Shown here piece by piece: positions 43,735-51,677 of a stretch of 64,000 nt of DNA; within the stretch, counting starts at the first letter, position 1; each line of letters begins with the position of its first letter. Source of the DNA: Bacillota bacterium. GTDB lineage: Bacteria; Bacillota; Clostridia; Christensenellales; UMGS416. The notes below the pieces were generated by a model. It saw nothing but the letters and a program-made list of their open reading frames with translations. It searched no databases and was not told the origin of the DNA. The DNA lies in assembly GCA_023410875.1 (NCBI GenBank), contig JAEYPH010000007.1, forward strand, positions 1 through 64,000, read 5' to 3'. The translations under genes were made by a program, and so were the position numbers.

Positions 43735-43792
43735 CAGTGTGCGCGCCGGGGTAAAGCTATTGGACCCTTGCCTTCATTGGATGCAAAATAAT

Positions 43793-43938
43793 ATTGGCTT
43801 TGCCAATGATATCGCTTCGCGATGATATTCAGCTGCGCCGAATGGTATTATATTCGTCCCCAAATTCACCGCAGGTGAATATCATTGCCACGGGCAATCT
43901 CATCCGCGCAGCGGATATCATTCGTCCGAAGGACGAAT
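43793..43938. repeat. tandem array of about eight short hairpins
   Basis: Hairpins follow one another with spacers of about three bases (mostly ATC or GAT): ATTGGC-ttt-GCCAAT, ATCGC-ttc-GCGAT, a degenerate one, ATTCACC-gca-GGTGAAT, ATTGCC-acg-GGCAAT, ATCCGC-gca-GCGGAT, ATTCGTCC-gaa-GGACGAAT. Each stem begins with ATT or ATC but differs inside. The 242-base gap between the acetyltransferase and the tRNA-Asn gene consists mostly of this array. Confidence 0.8.
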
Positions 43939-43945
43939 ATAATTG

Positions 43946-43973
43946 AAAACCCAAACCGAACGGTTTGGGTTTT
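43946..43973 (-). terminator. terminator of tRNA-Asn
   Basis: AAAACCCAAACC pairs with GGTTTGGGTTTT around GAAC. On the minus strand it lies four bases after the tRNA-Asn CCA end. Confidence 0.8.
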
Positions 43974-43976
43974 CTT

Positions 43977-44051
43977 TGGCTCCCCAGGTAGGACTCGAAC
44001 CTACAACCCCTCGGTTAACAGCCGAGTGCTCTGCCATTGAGCTACTGAGGA
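43977..44051 (-). tRNA. tRNA-Asn(GTT)
   Basis: A 75-base cloverleaf with acceptor TCCTCAG/CTGGGGA, anticodon stem CTCGG/CCGAG and loop CTGTTAA (anticodon GTT), T-loop TTCGAGT, discriminator G and encoded CCA. Confidence 0.95.
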
Positions 44052-44136
44052 ACGTAACGCGTGATTGTTATTATATCCAACGGTGCTCGGGCTGTCAATA
44101 CGCTTTTTGGAAATTCAGAGCAGCCCCCGGTACGCT

Positions 44137-44160
44137 GGCGGCGGGCTTTCGCCCGCCGCC
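44137..44160 (-). terminator. strong hairpin after glmS
   Basis: GGCGGCGGGC pairs with GCCCGCCGCC around TTTC, 31 bases past the glmS stop. No T-run follows on the minus strand, so it may stabilise or weakly end the transcript. Confidence 0.5.
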
Positions 44161-44191
44161 TCCAGTCTTTCGTCACAGACTTGCATAAATC

Positions 44192-46018
44192 CTACTCTAC
44201 TGTCACACTCTTGGCCAGGTTGCGGGGCTTATCCACATCGAAGCCGCGCTCCACCGAGCAGTAGTAGGCAAACAGCTGCGTCGGTATGACGGCCAGAATG
44301 GGCAGGAACAGTTCGTCGGTGGCCGGCACGGAGATGACCTCGTCGCTCTGGCTGGCAATCACATCAGCGCCCTCGGGGCAGATGCTCAGCACCCGCGCGC
44401 CCCGGGCCTTGACCTCTTTGATGTTGCTGACCAGCTTGTCGAACAGACGCTGCTGGGTGGCCAGCGCGATGACCAGCGTGTTCTGCTCAATCAGGGCGAT
44501 GGGCCCGTGCTTGAGCTCGCCGGCGGCGAAGGCCTCGGAATGGATATAGGAGATTTCCTTGAGCTTGAGCGAGCCTTCCAGCGCCACGGCATAATCCAGG
44601 TTGCGGCCCAGGAAATAGGTGTCAGTCATGGCGTAGTGCAGGTGAGCGCTGTGGGCGATGGCCTCCTCCTGGGCCAGAATCTCCGCGGCCTGATCGGGCA
44701 AGCGGCGCAAGGCTTCTACCAAACGCTCGTATTCCTGGGCGTCCATTGAGCCCCGCACGCGGCCCAGCTCCAGCATCAGCAGATACAGGCTCAGCAGTTG
44801 CGTCGTGTATGCCTTGGTGGACGCCACGGCAATCTCCGGCCCAGCCCACGTATACATGACGTTGTCGGATTCGCGGCTGACGGTGCTGCCCACGACATTG
44901 GTGATGGCCAGTACCCGGGCGCCCTTCTCCTTGGCCAGGCGCAGCGCCGCCAGCGTGTCCGCCGTCTCGCCGCTCTGGCTGATCACGATGACCAGATCGC
45001 CAGGGCCCACGATGGGTTCGCGGTAGCGGAACTCCGAGGCCATGTCCACCTCCACGCTCAGGCGCAGCGTCTTCTCGAAGGCGAACTTGCCCACAAGCGC
45101 CGCGTGATAGGCGGTGCCGCAGGCCACCATGACCACCCGCTGGATGCTGCGCGCCAGCTCGTCGGTGAAGCCGGCCTCAGAGAGGTCCACGGTGTTCTGG
45201 GCGGTGAGCCTGGGCGAGAGCGTGTCGCGCAGCGCCTTGGGCTCTTCGTGGATCTCCTTGAGCATGAAGTGCGGGTAGCCGCCTTTCTCAGCAGCGGCCA
45301 CGTCCCAATCCACATGGAAGATGTCTCGCTTGACCGGCATGTCGTAGGCGTCGAAGATCTCGATGGACCGGCTGGTGACACGGGCAACCTCGCGGTCCTC
45401 CAGCAGGTAGACGTCGCGGGTGTAGGCCAGAATGGCCGGGATGTCGCTGGCGATGAAGTTCTCCCCCTCACCCAGGCCCAGCACCAGAGGGCTGTCCTTG
45501 CGGGCAGCGATGAGCTCGCCGGGGTGGCGGGAGCTGATGACGGCGATGGCATAGGAGCCCTCCACGTGGCGCAGCGCGTCGCGCACGGCCTTGTAAAGGT
45601 CCCCCATATAATACAGGTCGATCAGGTGGGCCAGCACCTCGGTGTCGGTCTGGGTTTGAAATTGGTAGCCCTTGTAGCCCAGCCACTCCTTGATGCGCAG
45701 GTAGTTCTCAATGATGCCGTTGTGGGCCACGGCGATGTCGCCGGCGCGGTTGTGATGGGGATGGGAGTTCACATCGCTTGGCTCGCCGTGGGTGGCCCAG
45801 CGGGTATGCCCGATACCCATGGCTCCACGGACGGGGTGTTCGGCGATCTCCGCCTCCAGCACAGCCAGGCGGCCCTTCTTCTTGCGGATGTCCAGCGCCG
45901 TGCCGTCATAGGTCGCCACGCCGGCGCTGTCATAACCGCGATATTCCAGCTTGCTCAGGCCATCTATCAGGATGGGGGCAGCTTCCTTGGTTCCGATATA
46001 TCCGATGATCCCGCACAT
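44192..46018 (-). CDS. glmS: glutamine-fructose-6-phosphate aminotransferase (isomerising)
   Basis: 608 residues. It makes glucosamine-6-phosphate from fructose-6-phosphate and glutamine, the entry step to cell-wall amino sugars. The N-terminal glutaminase starts with the nucleophile Cys ('CGIIGYIG', 'GHTRWATHGEPS'). The C-terminal part has two sugar-isomerase domains ('ACGTAYHAALVGKFAFE', 'SQSGETADTLAALR') and ends 'PRNLAKSVTVE' as usual. It is preceded on the minus strand by a glmS ribozyme and, further up, by glmM. Control is therefore by self-cleavage of its mRNA when glucosamine-6-phosphate accumulates. Confidence 0.97.
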   Translation of the reverse strand: MCGIIGYIGTKEAAPILIDGLSKLEYRGYDSAGVATYDGTALDIRKKKGRLAVLEAEIAEHPVRGAMGIGHTRWATHGEPSDVNSHPHHNRAGDIAVAHNGIIENYLRIKEWLGYKGYQFQTQTDTEVLAHLIDLYYMGDLYKAVRDALRHVEGSYAIAVISSRHPGELIAARKDSPLVLGLGEGENFIASDIPAILAYTRDVYLLEDREVARVTSRSIEIFDAYDMPVKRDIFHVDWDVAAAEKGGYPHFMLKEIHEEPKALRDTLSPRLTAQNTVDLSEAGFTDELARSIQRVVMVACGTAYHAALVGKFAFEKTLRLSVEVDMASEFRYREPIVGPGDLVIVISQSGETADTLAALRLAKEKGARVLAITNVVGSTVSRESDNVMYTWAGPEIAVASTKAYTTQLLSLYLLMLELGRVRGSMDAQEYERLVEALRRLPDQAAEILAQEEAIAHSAHLHYAMTDTYFLGRNLDYAVALEGSLKLKEISYIHSEAFAAGELKHGPIALIEQNTLVIALATQQRLFDKLVSNIKEVKARGARVLSICPEGADVIASQSDEVISVPATDELFLPILAVIPTQLFAYYCSVERGFDVDKPRNLAKSVTVE

Positions 46019-46129
46019 ATGATTTTCCTCCGATTTCTGTTCTTATTGTATGCAGCAGCAAGGCCGGCCACGCGCCGCATCGTTGCGGCTGGGCCAGCTT
46101 TCGTTCACAGGTCTTCTTTACTCAAATAA

Positions 46130-46290
46130 AAAGGGATGAACTCCCTCGCCCACGCTCCTCTGTCTCCGCCGTTGCCGACGGGCTTTTTGAGCGCTTTTAC
46201 GGTTGGCGAGTCCTCCGCGGGGCATCCGCCGAATTTTCGATAAACCCCGACCTCGTCAGAACGGCGATCGGAATGCCGTTCTCAGGCGCT
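46130..46290 (-). promoter_or_regulatory. glmS ribozyme/riboswitch
   Basis: Reading the minus strand: AGCGCC at the cleavage site (46285-46290, cut before the G at 46289), a variable hairpin GAACGGCATTCC...GCCGTTC, then the conserved core GACGAGG (near 46250), GGGGTTTATCGAAAATTCGG and CGGATGCCCC, then further paired helices. These are the diagnostic parts of the self-cleaving RNA that senses glucosamine-6-phosphate. It ends about 110 bases before glmS. A short hairpin with a T-run (AGGGA/TCCCT, then TTTTTATTT, 46124-46146) follows. Confidence 0.92.
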
Positions 46291-46357
46291 TTATATAGTT
46301 TTGGTTCGGCACTTTGCCGGCCTCACTTCCTTTCCTGAGAAAAACCGCGCTGACAGG

Positions 46358-46507
46358 GATTTCGCGCCACTGGCGCGACCTGCGCACCACTTCGCCGGCA
46401 TCCAGCCGGCTGAAGCGGCAAAGCCGCTTCCAGTGGCGCTGGGCTGCGGCGCATCCTGCGCCAAGGCCAAAGGGCTTTCCGATCGCCCTTTGGAAACCTT
46501 CGGCCTC
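46358..46507 (-). repeat. two-hairpin repeat, copy C, expanded by about 88 bases
   Basis: In the minus direction it starts 21 bases after the glmM stop with GGCCGAAGGTTTCC and the CCAAAGGGC/GCCCTTTGG stem. About 88 bases containing three more hairpins (GGCGCA/TGCGCC, AAGCGGC/GCCGCTT, GCCGGC/GCCGGC) come next, before TCGCGCC/GGCGCGA and AAATCC end it. It fills much of the 509-base gap between glmM and glmS that also holds the ribozyme. Confidence 0.8.
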
Positions 46508-46527
46508 AATTTTTGGATAATGCCTAA

Positions 46528-47877
46528 CTACCCCAATCTCTCCTTGATCAGCGCGGCGATGTGCACAGCGTCGTCATGCACCCGCTGCTGGTCCTGCCCT
46601 TCGATCATGACCCGGATGAGCGGCTCGGTGCCCGAGGGCCGCACGAGCACGCGCCCGCGTCCCTCGTAGCTGCGCTCCACCCGCAAAATTTCATCGTTGA
46701 TGACAACGTCTTCTTTGAGCAGCGTCTTGGCCTCGTTGCCGGATAGCGTCACATTGACCAGCACCTGCGGATAGATGTCCATAACGCACTTGCAGACACT
46801 GAGTTTTTGCCCGCTACGCCGCACGGCGCTCAGCAGCTTCAGGGCGCTGATGAGCCCGTCGCCGGTCGTGTTGCCGTGCAGGAAGATCACATGGCCGCTC
46901 TGCTCGCCGCCGATGGCGTAGCCTTCCTCCACCATGCGCTCCAACACATAGCGGTCGCCCACGGCGGTCACAGAAAGATCCACGCCGGCAGCCTCCATGG
47001 CCACCTTCAAGCCCAGGTTGCTCATGACGGTGACGACCAGCGTGTTGCGATCCAACAGGCCGCGCTGCTTCATGTCCAGCGCGCAGATAGCCAAGATGCG
47101 GTCACCGTCGATGATCTCGCCGGTGTCGTCCACGGCCAGCATGCGGTCGGCGTCGCCGTCGAAGGCAAAGCCGATGTCGGCGCCGGTGTCGCGCACGATG
47201 CTGGCGATGTGCTCCATGTGGGTGGAGCCGCAGCCGTCGTTGATATTGAGGCCGTCGGGATGGTCATAAACCGACAGCACCCGGGCCCCCAACTCCTGAA
47301 ACAAGCGGGGCGCAATTTCCGCGGCGGCGCCGTTGGCGCAGTCCAGCGCGATGCTCACGCCCCGCACGTCGATGTCGATCTGGGTCTTCAGATAAGCGAT
47401 GTAATCGTCCTGGGCACGCTCCACGGTGGAGATGGTGCCGATGTCGGCGCCGGTGGCCCGGGGAAGCTCGCAGCTCTTGCAGCGGATGAGCTCCTCAATG
47501 CGGTCCTCCACTGTGTCGGGCAGCTTGAAGCCCCGGCCGTCGAAGAACTTGATGCCGTTGTATTCCATCGGGTTGTGGGAGGCGGAAATGACAACGCCGG
47601 CATCACAGCCATAATGGCGCGTGAGCCACGCCACGGCAGGCGTGGGCATCACACCCACCTGCATCACGTCGGCGCCCACCGAGCAAATGCCCGCCGACAG
47701 GGCGGCTTCCAGCATTTTGCCGGAGATGCGGGTATCCCGCCCCACGAGAATGCGCGGGCGGCGCTTGGTGTCACTCAAGACCGAAGCTCCGGCACGGCCC
47801 AAATCATAGGCCAGCGTCGCGTCCAACTCTTCGCCCGCCACGCCGCGGACACCGTCGGTTCCAAACAATCTTGCCAC
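46528..47877 (-). CDS. glmM: phosphoglucosamine mutase
   Basis: 449 residues. It converts glucosamine-6-phosphate to glucosamine-1-phosphate on the way to UDP-GlcNAc and peptidoglycan. The family opening 'ARLFGTDGVRGVAG', the phosphoserine loop 'VISASHNPMEYNGIKFF', the metal site 'FDGDADRM' and the C-terminal 'VRPSGTEPLIRVM' are present. The start is a GTG six bases after GGGAGG. It precedes glmS in the same direction, with repeat C and the ribozyme between them, so glmS may be read from here or from its own promoter. Confidence 0.95.
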   Translation of the reverse strand: MARLFGTDGVRGVAGEELDATLAYDLGRAGASVLSDTKRRPRILVGRDTRISGKMLEAALSAGICSVGADVMQVGVMPTPAVAWLTRHYGCDAGVVISASHNPMEYNGIKFFDGRGFKLPDTVEDRIEELIRCKSCELPRATGADIGTISTVERAQDDYIAYLKTQIDIDVRGVSIALDCANGAAAEIAPRLFQELGARVLSVYDHPDGLNINDGCGSTHMEHIASIVRDTGADIGFAFDGDADRMLAVDDTGEIIDGDRILAICALDMKQRGLLDRNTLVVTVMSNLGLKVAMEAAGVDLSVTAVGDRYVLERMVEEGYAIGGEQSGHVIFLHGNTTGDGLISALKLLSAVRRSGQKLSVCKCVMDIYPQVLVNVTLSGNEAKTLLKEDVVINDEILRVERSYEGRGRVLVRPSGTEPLIRVMIEGQDQQRVHDDAVHIAALIKERLG

Positions 47878-47976
47878 AGGCAGCCTCCCAAAACACAATC
47901 AAAACTCAAACAAACGGTATTCTATCACGACAACAAAAGGTTGGCAATTTGGTATAGCCCAACACAACTTGTCTGC

Positions 47977-48894
47977 TCACGTCTTGGTCAGATATTCACT
48001 GACGGCTGTGGCGGCGACGGCGCCGTCGGCCGCTGCGGTAAGGACCTGGCGCAGATAGGTGTCACGCACATCGCCGGCGGCGAACACGCCCGGCACGCTG
48101 GTATGTAGGCGGGCATCGGTCATAATATACCCATAATCCGTGAGATTCACCTGTCCGCGCACGCATTCGGTGCGCGGATGCACGCCGATGGCGATGAACA
48201 AGCCGCGAACCTGGATATCCTGTAGCTGCCCGCTGGCCACATTCTTCACCCGCAGGCCGGAGACCTCGGTATCGCCGAGGATGTCCTCCACAACGCTGTC
48301 CATGAGCAGATGCACACGGCTGTCGGTCTTCACCCTGTCGCTCACGACCGCGGCGGCTCTGAACTCCGGGCGGCGATGGATCAAGTATACCTTTTCGCAG
48401 ATGCGTGCCAGGTATGCCGCATCCTCACAGGCGGTATCGCCGCCGCCCACCACCGCCACCGGCTGGCCACGGAAAAAGTTGCCGTCGCACGTGGCGCAAT
48501 AGCTGACTCCCCTGCCCACGAGCTCCAACTCGCGCTTGAGCTTGAGCGGCGTGGGTTGCGCCCCCATGCACAGGATGACCGCCCGGGCGGTGTGCTCGCC
48601 GCCGGATGTGCGGATGCGCTTGGCGTCACCAGCAAGCTCCATGCTTTCGGCGGATTCATAGAGCACCTCCAGACCAAAGCGCGTACACTGGCGCTCCAGC
48701 AGCGTACCGAATTCGGCGCCGCTGACGCCGTCGGGAAAGCCGGGATAGTTTTCCATAAGCGCCGTCGTGACGATCTGCCCGCCGGGGAACATCGCCTCCA
48801 GCACCGCAGTCTTAAGCCCTGCCCGGCTGGCATACATGCCGGCCGTCATGCCCGCCGGCCCGCCTCCCACGATCAGGCAATCATAATGCGCCAT
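47977..48894 (-). CDS. trxB: thioredoxin-disulfide reductase
   Basis: 305 residues of the low-Mr flavoprotein family. The FAD motif 'VGGGPAGMTAGMYASRAG', redox-active 'CATCDG', NADPH motif 'VVGGGDTACEDAAYLA' and C-terminal 'GVFAAGDVRDT' are all present. It passes electrons from NADPH to thioredoxin. AGAGGAGGAAC precedes the ATG. Longer upstream frames lack a signal. It is a single gene, with no thioredoxin gene alongside. Confidence 0.95.
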   Translation of the reverse strand: MAHYDCLIVGGGPAGMTAGMYASRAGLKTAVLEAMFPGGQIVTTALMENYPGFPDGVSGAEFGTLLERQCTRFGLEVLYESAESMELAGDAKRIRTSGGEHTARAVILCMGAQPTPLKLKRELELVGRGVSYCATCDGNFFRGQPVAVVGGGDTACEDAAYLARICEKVYLIHRRPEFRAAAVVSDRVKTDSRVHLLMDSVVEDILGDTEVSGLRVKNVASGQLQDIQVRGLFIAIGVHPRTECVRGQVNLTDYGYIMTDARLHTSVPGVFAAGDVRDTYLRQVLTAAADGAVAATAVSEYLTKT

Positions 48895-49123
48895 ATGTTC
48901 CTCCTCTTTTTTCATCCCTGATATTATATTACACGACGCAAAAAAGGACACGGGGTAAATGCCTGCATCGCCGGGCACGGTCGGCCAATCGGCGTCCCGC
49001 GATGGCCAAAAACAAAATTCCGGAAAACCAGTTATGAAAAAGCATATTCATGTAAATTCCGTGTTAAATGTCTGGCTGGCGGCATATGCAACACGCGAAT
49101 TTTACCTTATACTATGTCTGTTT

Positions 49124-49172
49124 GTTAAGCAGACGTTAATATGTTGTTAACCAAATGATAAGCGATTGTTAA
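49124..49172 (+). promoter_or_regulatory. Pho-box-like direct repeats upstream of the phosphate transporter
   Basis: GTTAA occurs at 49124, 49135, 49146 and 49168. The first three starts are exactly 11 bases apart and the fourth is 22 bases on, so all are in phase. Direct repeats with 11-base spacing are the hallmark of PhoB/PhoP (OmpR-family) binding. The rest of the 332-base gap from 48895 holds no credible gene. A possible -10, TAAGAAT, follows at 49170. Confidence 0.55.
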
Positions 49173-49226
49173 GAATGAGGCAAATGAGAAATCATACGGT
49201 GAGAACCGTATAAATTGGAGTTAAGC

Positions 49227-50222
49227 ATGCTGTTGGGTGTGGTCGTCGTCATGATACTGGTGAGCTGTTCGGTATTCGTCAATGGATGGACCGACGCGCC
49301 CAACGCCATCGCCACCGTGGTTTCCACGCGGGTGATGCGCCCCAGAGCGGCTGTCATGATGGCAGCGGCTTTTAATTTGTTGGGTGTTCTGCTGTCGGGC
49401 TCCGCCGTGGCCGTCACCGTGAGCAACATCGTCTCACTGGACGCCGGCAAGCAAGGCCTCATCACGCTGGCCGCCGCCCAGTTCTCCATCGTATTGTGGT
49501 CCACCGTAGCTTGGAAATTTGGCCTGCCAACCAGTGAAAGCCATGGTTTGATCGCCGGCCTCACCGGCGCAGGCTTGGCGACCACAGGGCTTGCCACCTT
49601 CACATCCACCTCTTGGGGCAAAATCCTCTATGGCTTGGCCATCTCTTCTGTGCTGGGCTTTTTCGTGGCTGTCCTCGTCACCTGGATCATCATCGCGATC
49701 TTCCGCCATGTGCGCCGCAGCGCGGCCAACAAGTTCTTCTCCTGGGGCCAGGTGGCTTCGGCAGCGCTGATGGCTTACAACCACGGCGCGCAGGACGGAC
49801 AAAAGTTTCTGGGAATCTTCGCGCTGGCGCTGATGCTGGGTGGCGTGGTAACAACGTCCGATTTAAACAACCTTTGGTGGCCCAAGCTGTGCATATCGGC
49901 TGTCATGTGTTTGGGCACCTCGATAGGCGGCTACCGCATCATCAGCAAGATGGGCATGGAGATGGTCAAGCTGGAGAAATACCAGGGATTCTCGGCGGAG
50001 ATAGGCGCCTCGGCGCTGATGTTCTTTGCCACGGCACTGGGCATTCCGCTGTCCACCACGCAAACCAAAGCCACCTCCATCATGGGCGCCGGTGCGGCGC
50101 GCAGCCTGAGGAACGTCAACTGGTCCATCGTCAAGGAGATGTTCATCGCCTGGGGTCTCACCTTCCCCATCTGCATCGCTATCGGCTTTATAATGACCAA
50201 GCTGTTCATGCTGATTTTTTAA
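49227..50222 (+). CDS. pit: inorganic phosphate transporter (PiT family)
   Basis: A 331-residue membrane protein with about ten helices and both halves of the PiT signature: 'VNGWTDAPNAIATVVSTRVM' near the N-terminus and 'SAALMAYNHGAQDGQKFLG' in the middle. It takes up phosphate with a cation. GGAG lies eight bases before the ATG. The DUF47 partner follows 11 bases later, a common pairing. In-phase GTTAA repeats upstream suggest phosphate-responsive control. Confidence 0.93.
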   Translation: MLLGVVVVMILVSCSVFVNGWTDAPNAIATVVSTRVMRPRAAVMMAAAFNLLGVLLSGSAVAVTVSNIVSLDAGKQGLITLAAAQFSIVLWSTVAWKFGLPTSESHGLIAGLTGAGLATTGLATFTSTSWGKILYGLAISSVLGFFVAVLVTWIIIAIFRHVRRSAANKFFSWGQVASAALMAYNHGAQDGQKFLGIFALALMLGGVVTTSDLNNLWWPKLCISAVMCLGTSIGGYRIISKMGMEMVKLEKYQGFSAEIGASALMFFATALGIPLSTTQTKATSIMGAGAARSLRNVNWSIVKEMFIAWGLTFPICIAIGFIMTKLFMLIF

Positions 50223-50233
50223 GGAGGATTTCC

Positions 50234-50857
50234 ATGTCCCGCATTTTTAAGAAAGAAGTCAACTACTTTGACCAGTTTGTCGTCGGCGTGGAACACTGCA
50301 AGCGCGCGGCGGATCAGCTTCTGGCCATGCTCAACGACGAGCGGCTCAACAACGAGGAGCGCGAGGTCATCCATCGCATCGAGCAGGAAGCCGACAAGCA
50401 TGTGCACCTGATGTTCAACAACCTGAATCACTCCTTCATCACACCCATCGACCGCGACGACATCATAGAGATTGTCAAGGAGACCGACAACGTGACCGAC
50501 GGCATTGACGCCGTGGCGGAAGAATTTTACATGCTGCACATCGACCACCTGCTGCCGGCCTCCCGGACCATGGCCGAGCTCATCGTGAAGTCCTGCGCCA
50601 GGATGGTGGACATGATGACCGAGCTCAAGCAATTCAAGAAGAACAACAACGTGATGCAGCACATCATCGAGATCAACAACATCGAGGAAGAGGGCGACCG
50701 CATCTATCGGCAGGCAGTGTACGAGCTCTATGCGCCCGGCGCCGACATGGGCGTGGCCTTCCGCTGGCGGTGCATACTGAACCTGCTGGAGGGCGTGCTG
50801 GACGACTGCGAAAACGTGGCGGATACCGTGCAGAGCATTATGACTAAGAACAAGTAA
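50234..50857 (+). CDS. DUF47 (PhoU-like) phosphate transport accessory protein
   Basis: 207 residues, all-helical, of the DUF47/PhoU-like family ('VNYFDQFVVGVEHCKRAADQ', 'IHRIEQEADKHVHLMFNNL', 'FITPIDRDDIIEIV', 'VEEFYMLH'-like turn, 'EGDRIYRQA'). These proteins bind metals and regulate the neighbouring PiT transporter. AAGGAGGATTTCC precedes the ATG. A terminator follows 43 bases later. Confidence 0.9.
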   Translation: MSRIFKKEVNYFDQFVVGVEHCKRAADQLLAMLNDERLNNEEREVIHRIEQEADKHVHLMFNNLNHSFITPIDRDDIIEIVKETDNVTDGIDAVAEEFYMLHIDHLLPASRTMAELIVKSCARMVDMMTELKQFKKNNNVMQHIIEINNIEEEGDRIYRQAVYELYAPGADMGVAFRWRCILNLLEGVLDDCENVADTVQSIMTKNK

Positions 50858-50900
50858 CTTATACTTATATCTATATACAGAATACAGAAGTCAGAAGTAA

Positions 50901-50929
50901 GGCTGCCCATAGTGGGCAGCCTCTTTGTT
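50901..50929 (+). terminator. terminator of pit-DUF47
   Basis: GGCTGCCCA pairs with TGGGCAGCC around three bases, followed by TCTTTGTTG. Confidence 0.75.
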
Positions 50930-50933
50930 GGAT

Positions 50934-50998
50934 ATTTCGCGCCATCGGGCGCGACCAAAGGGCTTTCCGATCGCCCTTTGGAAACCTTCGGCACCAAT
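50934..50998 (-). repeat. 65-bp two-hairpin repeat, copy D
   Basis: In the minus direction GTGCCGAAGGTTTCC, the CCAAAGGGC/GCCCTTTGG stem, then TCGCGCC/GGCGCGA and AAAT. It lies about 265 bases beyond the rpsI stop and is in the sense direction for rpsI. It is on the opposite strand to the nearer pit-DUF47 unit, whose terminator precedes it. Confidence 0.85.
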
Positions 50999-51059
50999 TT
51001 ATTATGGTTGGCTATAAGTCAGAGTGTGAGAAACGATTCCTTGACGCCGACGACGGTTC

Positions 51060-51257
51060 ACCCGGCGGAGGCAAACGAACATCCAGCGAGTAACGCTCGC
51101 AAAAAGTCCGCCCGCAGGCGATCTTGGTTTCTCACAAAGCAAATATGGGATATAAAGACAAGAGAAGCCCTGCCGACGGTTATCGGCAGGGCGAAAGCCA
51201 ACCAAATGCAAGTCGTCCAATCGCCGAGGCGCAACAGCGCCGCTGGCGAAAGCAAAG
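51060..51257 (-). ncRNA. structured ~200-bp 3'-UTR element, copy 2
   Basis: It starts within ten bases of the rpsI stop codon and reads in the rpsI direction. Its parts are CGCC-agc-GGCGC/GCGCC-GGCG, the block GACTTGCATTT, the 10-bp stem GCCCTGCCGA/TCGGCAGGGC with loop TAACCG (51167-51192), and the block ATCGCCTGCGGGCGG. Compared with copy 1, three stem pairs have changed on both sides and one loop base differs. With copy D and the terminator it accounts for the 406-base gap. Confidence 0.7.
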
Positions 51258-51263
51258 CGCGTT

Positions 51264-51659
51264 TTAGCGCTTGCTGAACTGCGGCGCGCGACGGGCGGCC
51301 TTCAGGCCGTACTTCTTGCGCTCCTTCATGCGGGAATCGCGGGTCAGGAAACCGGCCTTCTTGACGGCGGGGCGCAGGTCCTTGTCCACTTCCAGCAGGG
51401 CGCGGGAGATGCCGTGACGGATGGCGCCAGCCTGACCGGCCAGGCCGCCGCCCTCCACATTGACCAACACGTCATAGCGGGCCGTGGTCTCGGTGAGCAC
51501 CAGCGGCTGGCGTACGATGAGCTTGAGCGTCTCCAGGCCGAAATAATCGTCGATGTCGCGATCGTTGATCGTGATTTTGCCATTGCCGGGAACGAGGCGC
51601 ACTCTGGCGATGGAGGTCTTCCTGCGGCCCGTGCCTCTGAAATTCAATGCTTCTGCCAT
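51264..51659 (-). CDS. rpsI: 30S ribosomal protein S9
   Basis: 131 residues with the family's 'GTGRRKTSIARVRLVPG' near the start and the conserved basic tail 'KYGLKAARRAPQFSKR' that reaches the P-site. The start is the ATG after GGAG. It follows rplM by 18 bases, the universal L13-S9 order. The transcript probably continues into the structured element and repeat copy D. Confidence 0.98.
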   Translation of the reverse strand: MAEALNFRGTGRRKTSIARVRLVPGNGKITINDRDIDDYFGLETLKLIVRQPLVLTETTARYDVLVNVEGGGLAGQAGAIRHGISRALLEVDKDLRPAVKKAGFLTRDSRMKERKKYGLKAARRAPQFSKR

Positions 51660-51677
51660 GATTTGCTCCATCCTCCC

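Noticed and set aside
43793..43938. Possible CRISPR array
   Set aside because: The units are hairpins that differ from each other, with spacers of only about three bases and no cas genes in the window.
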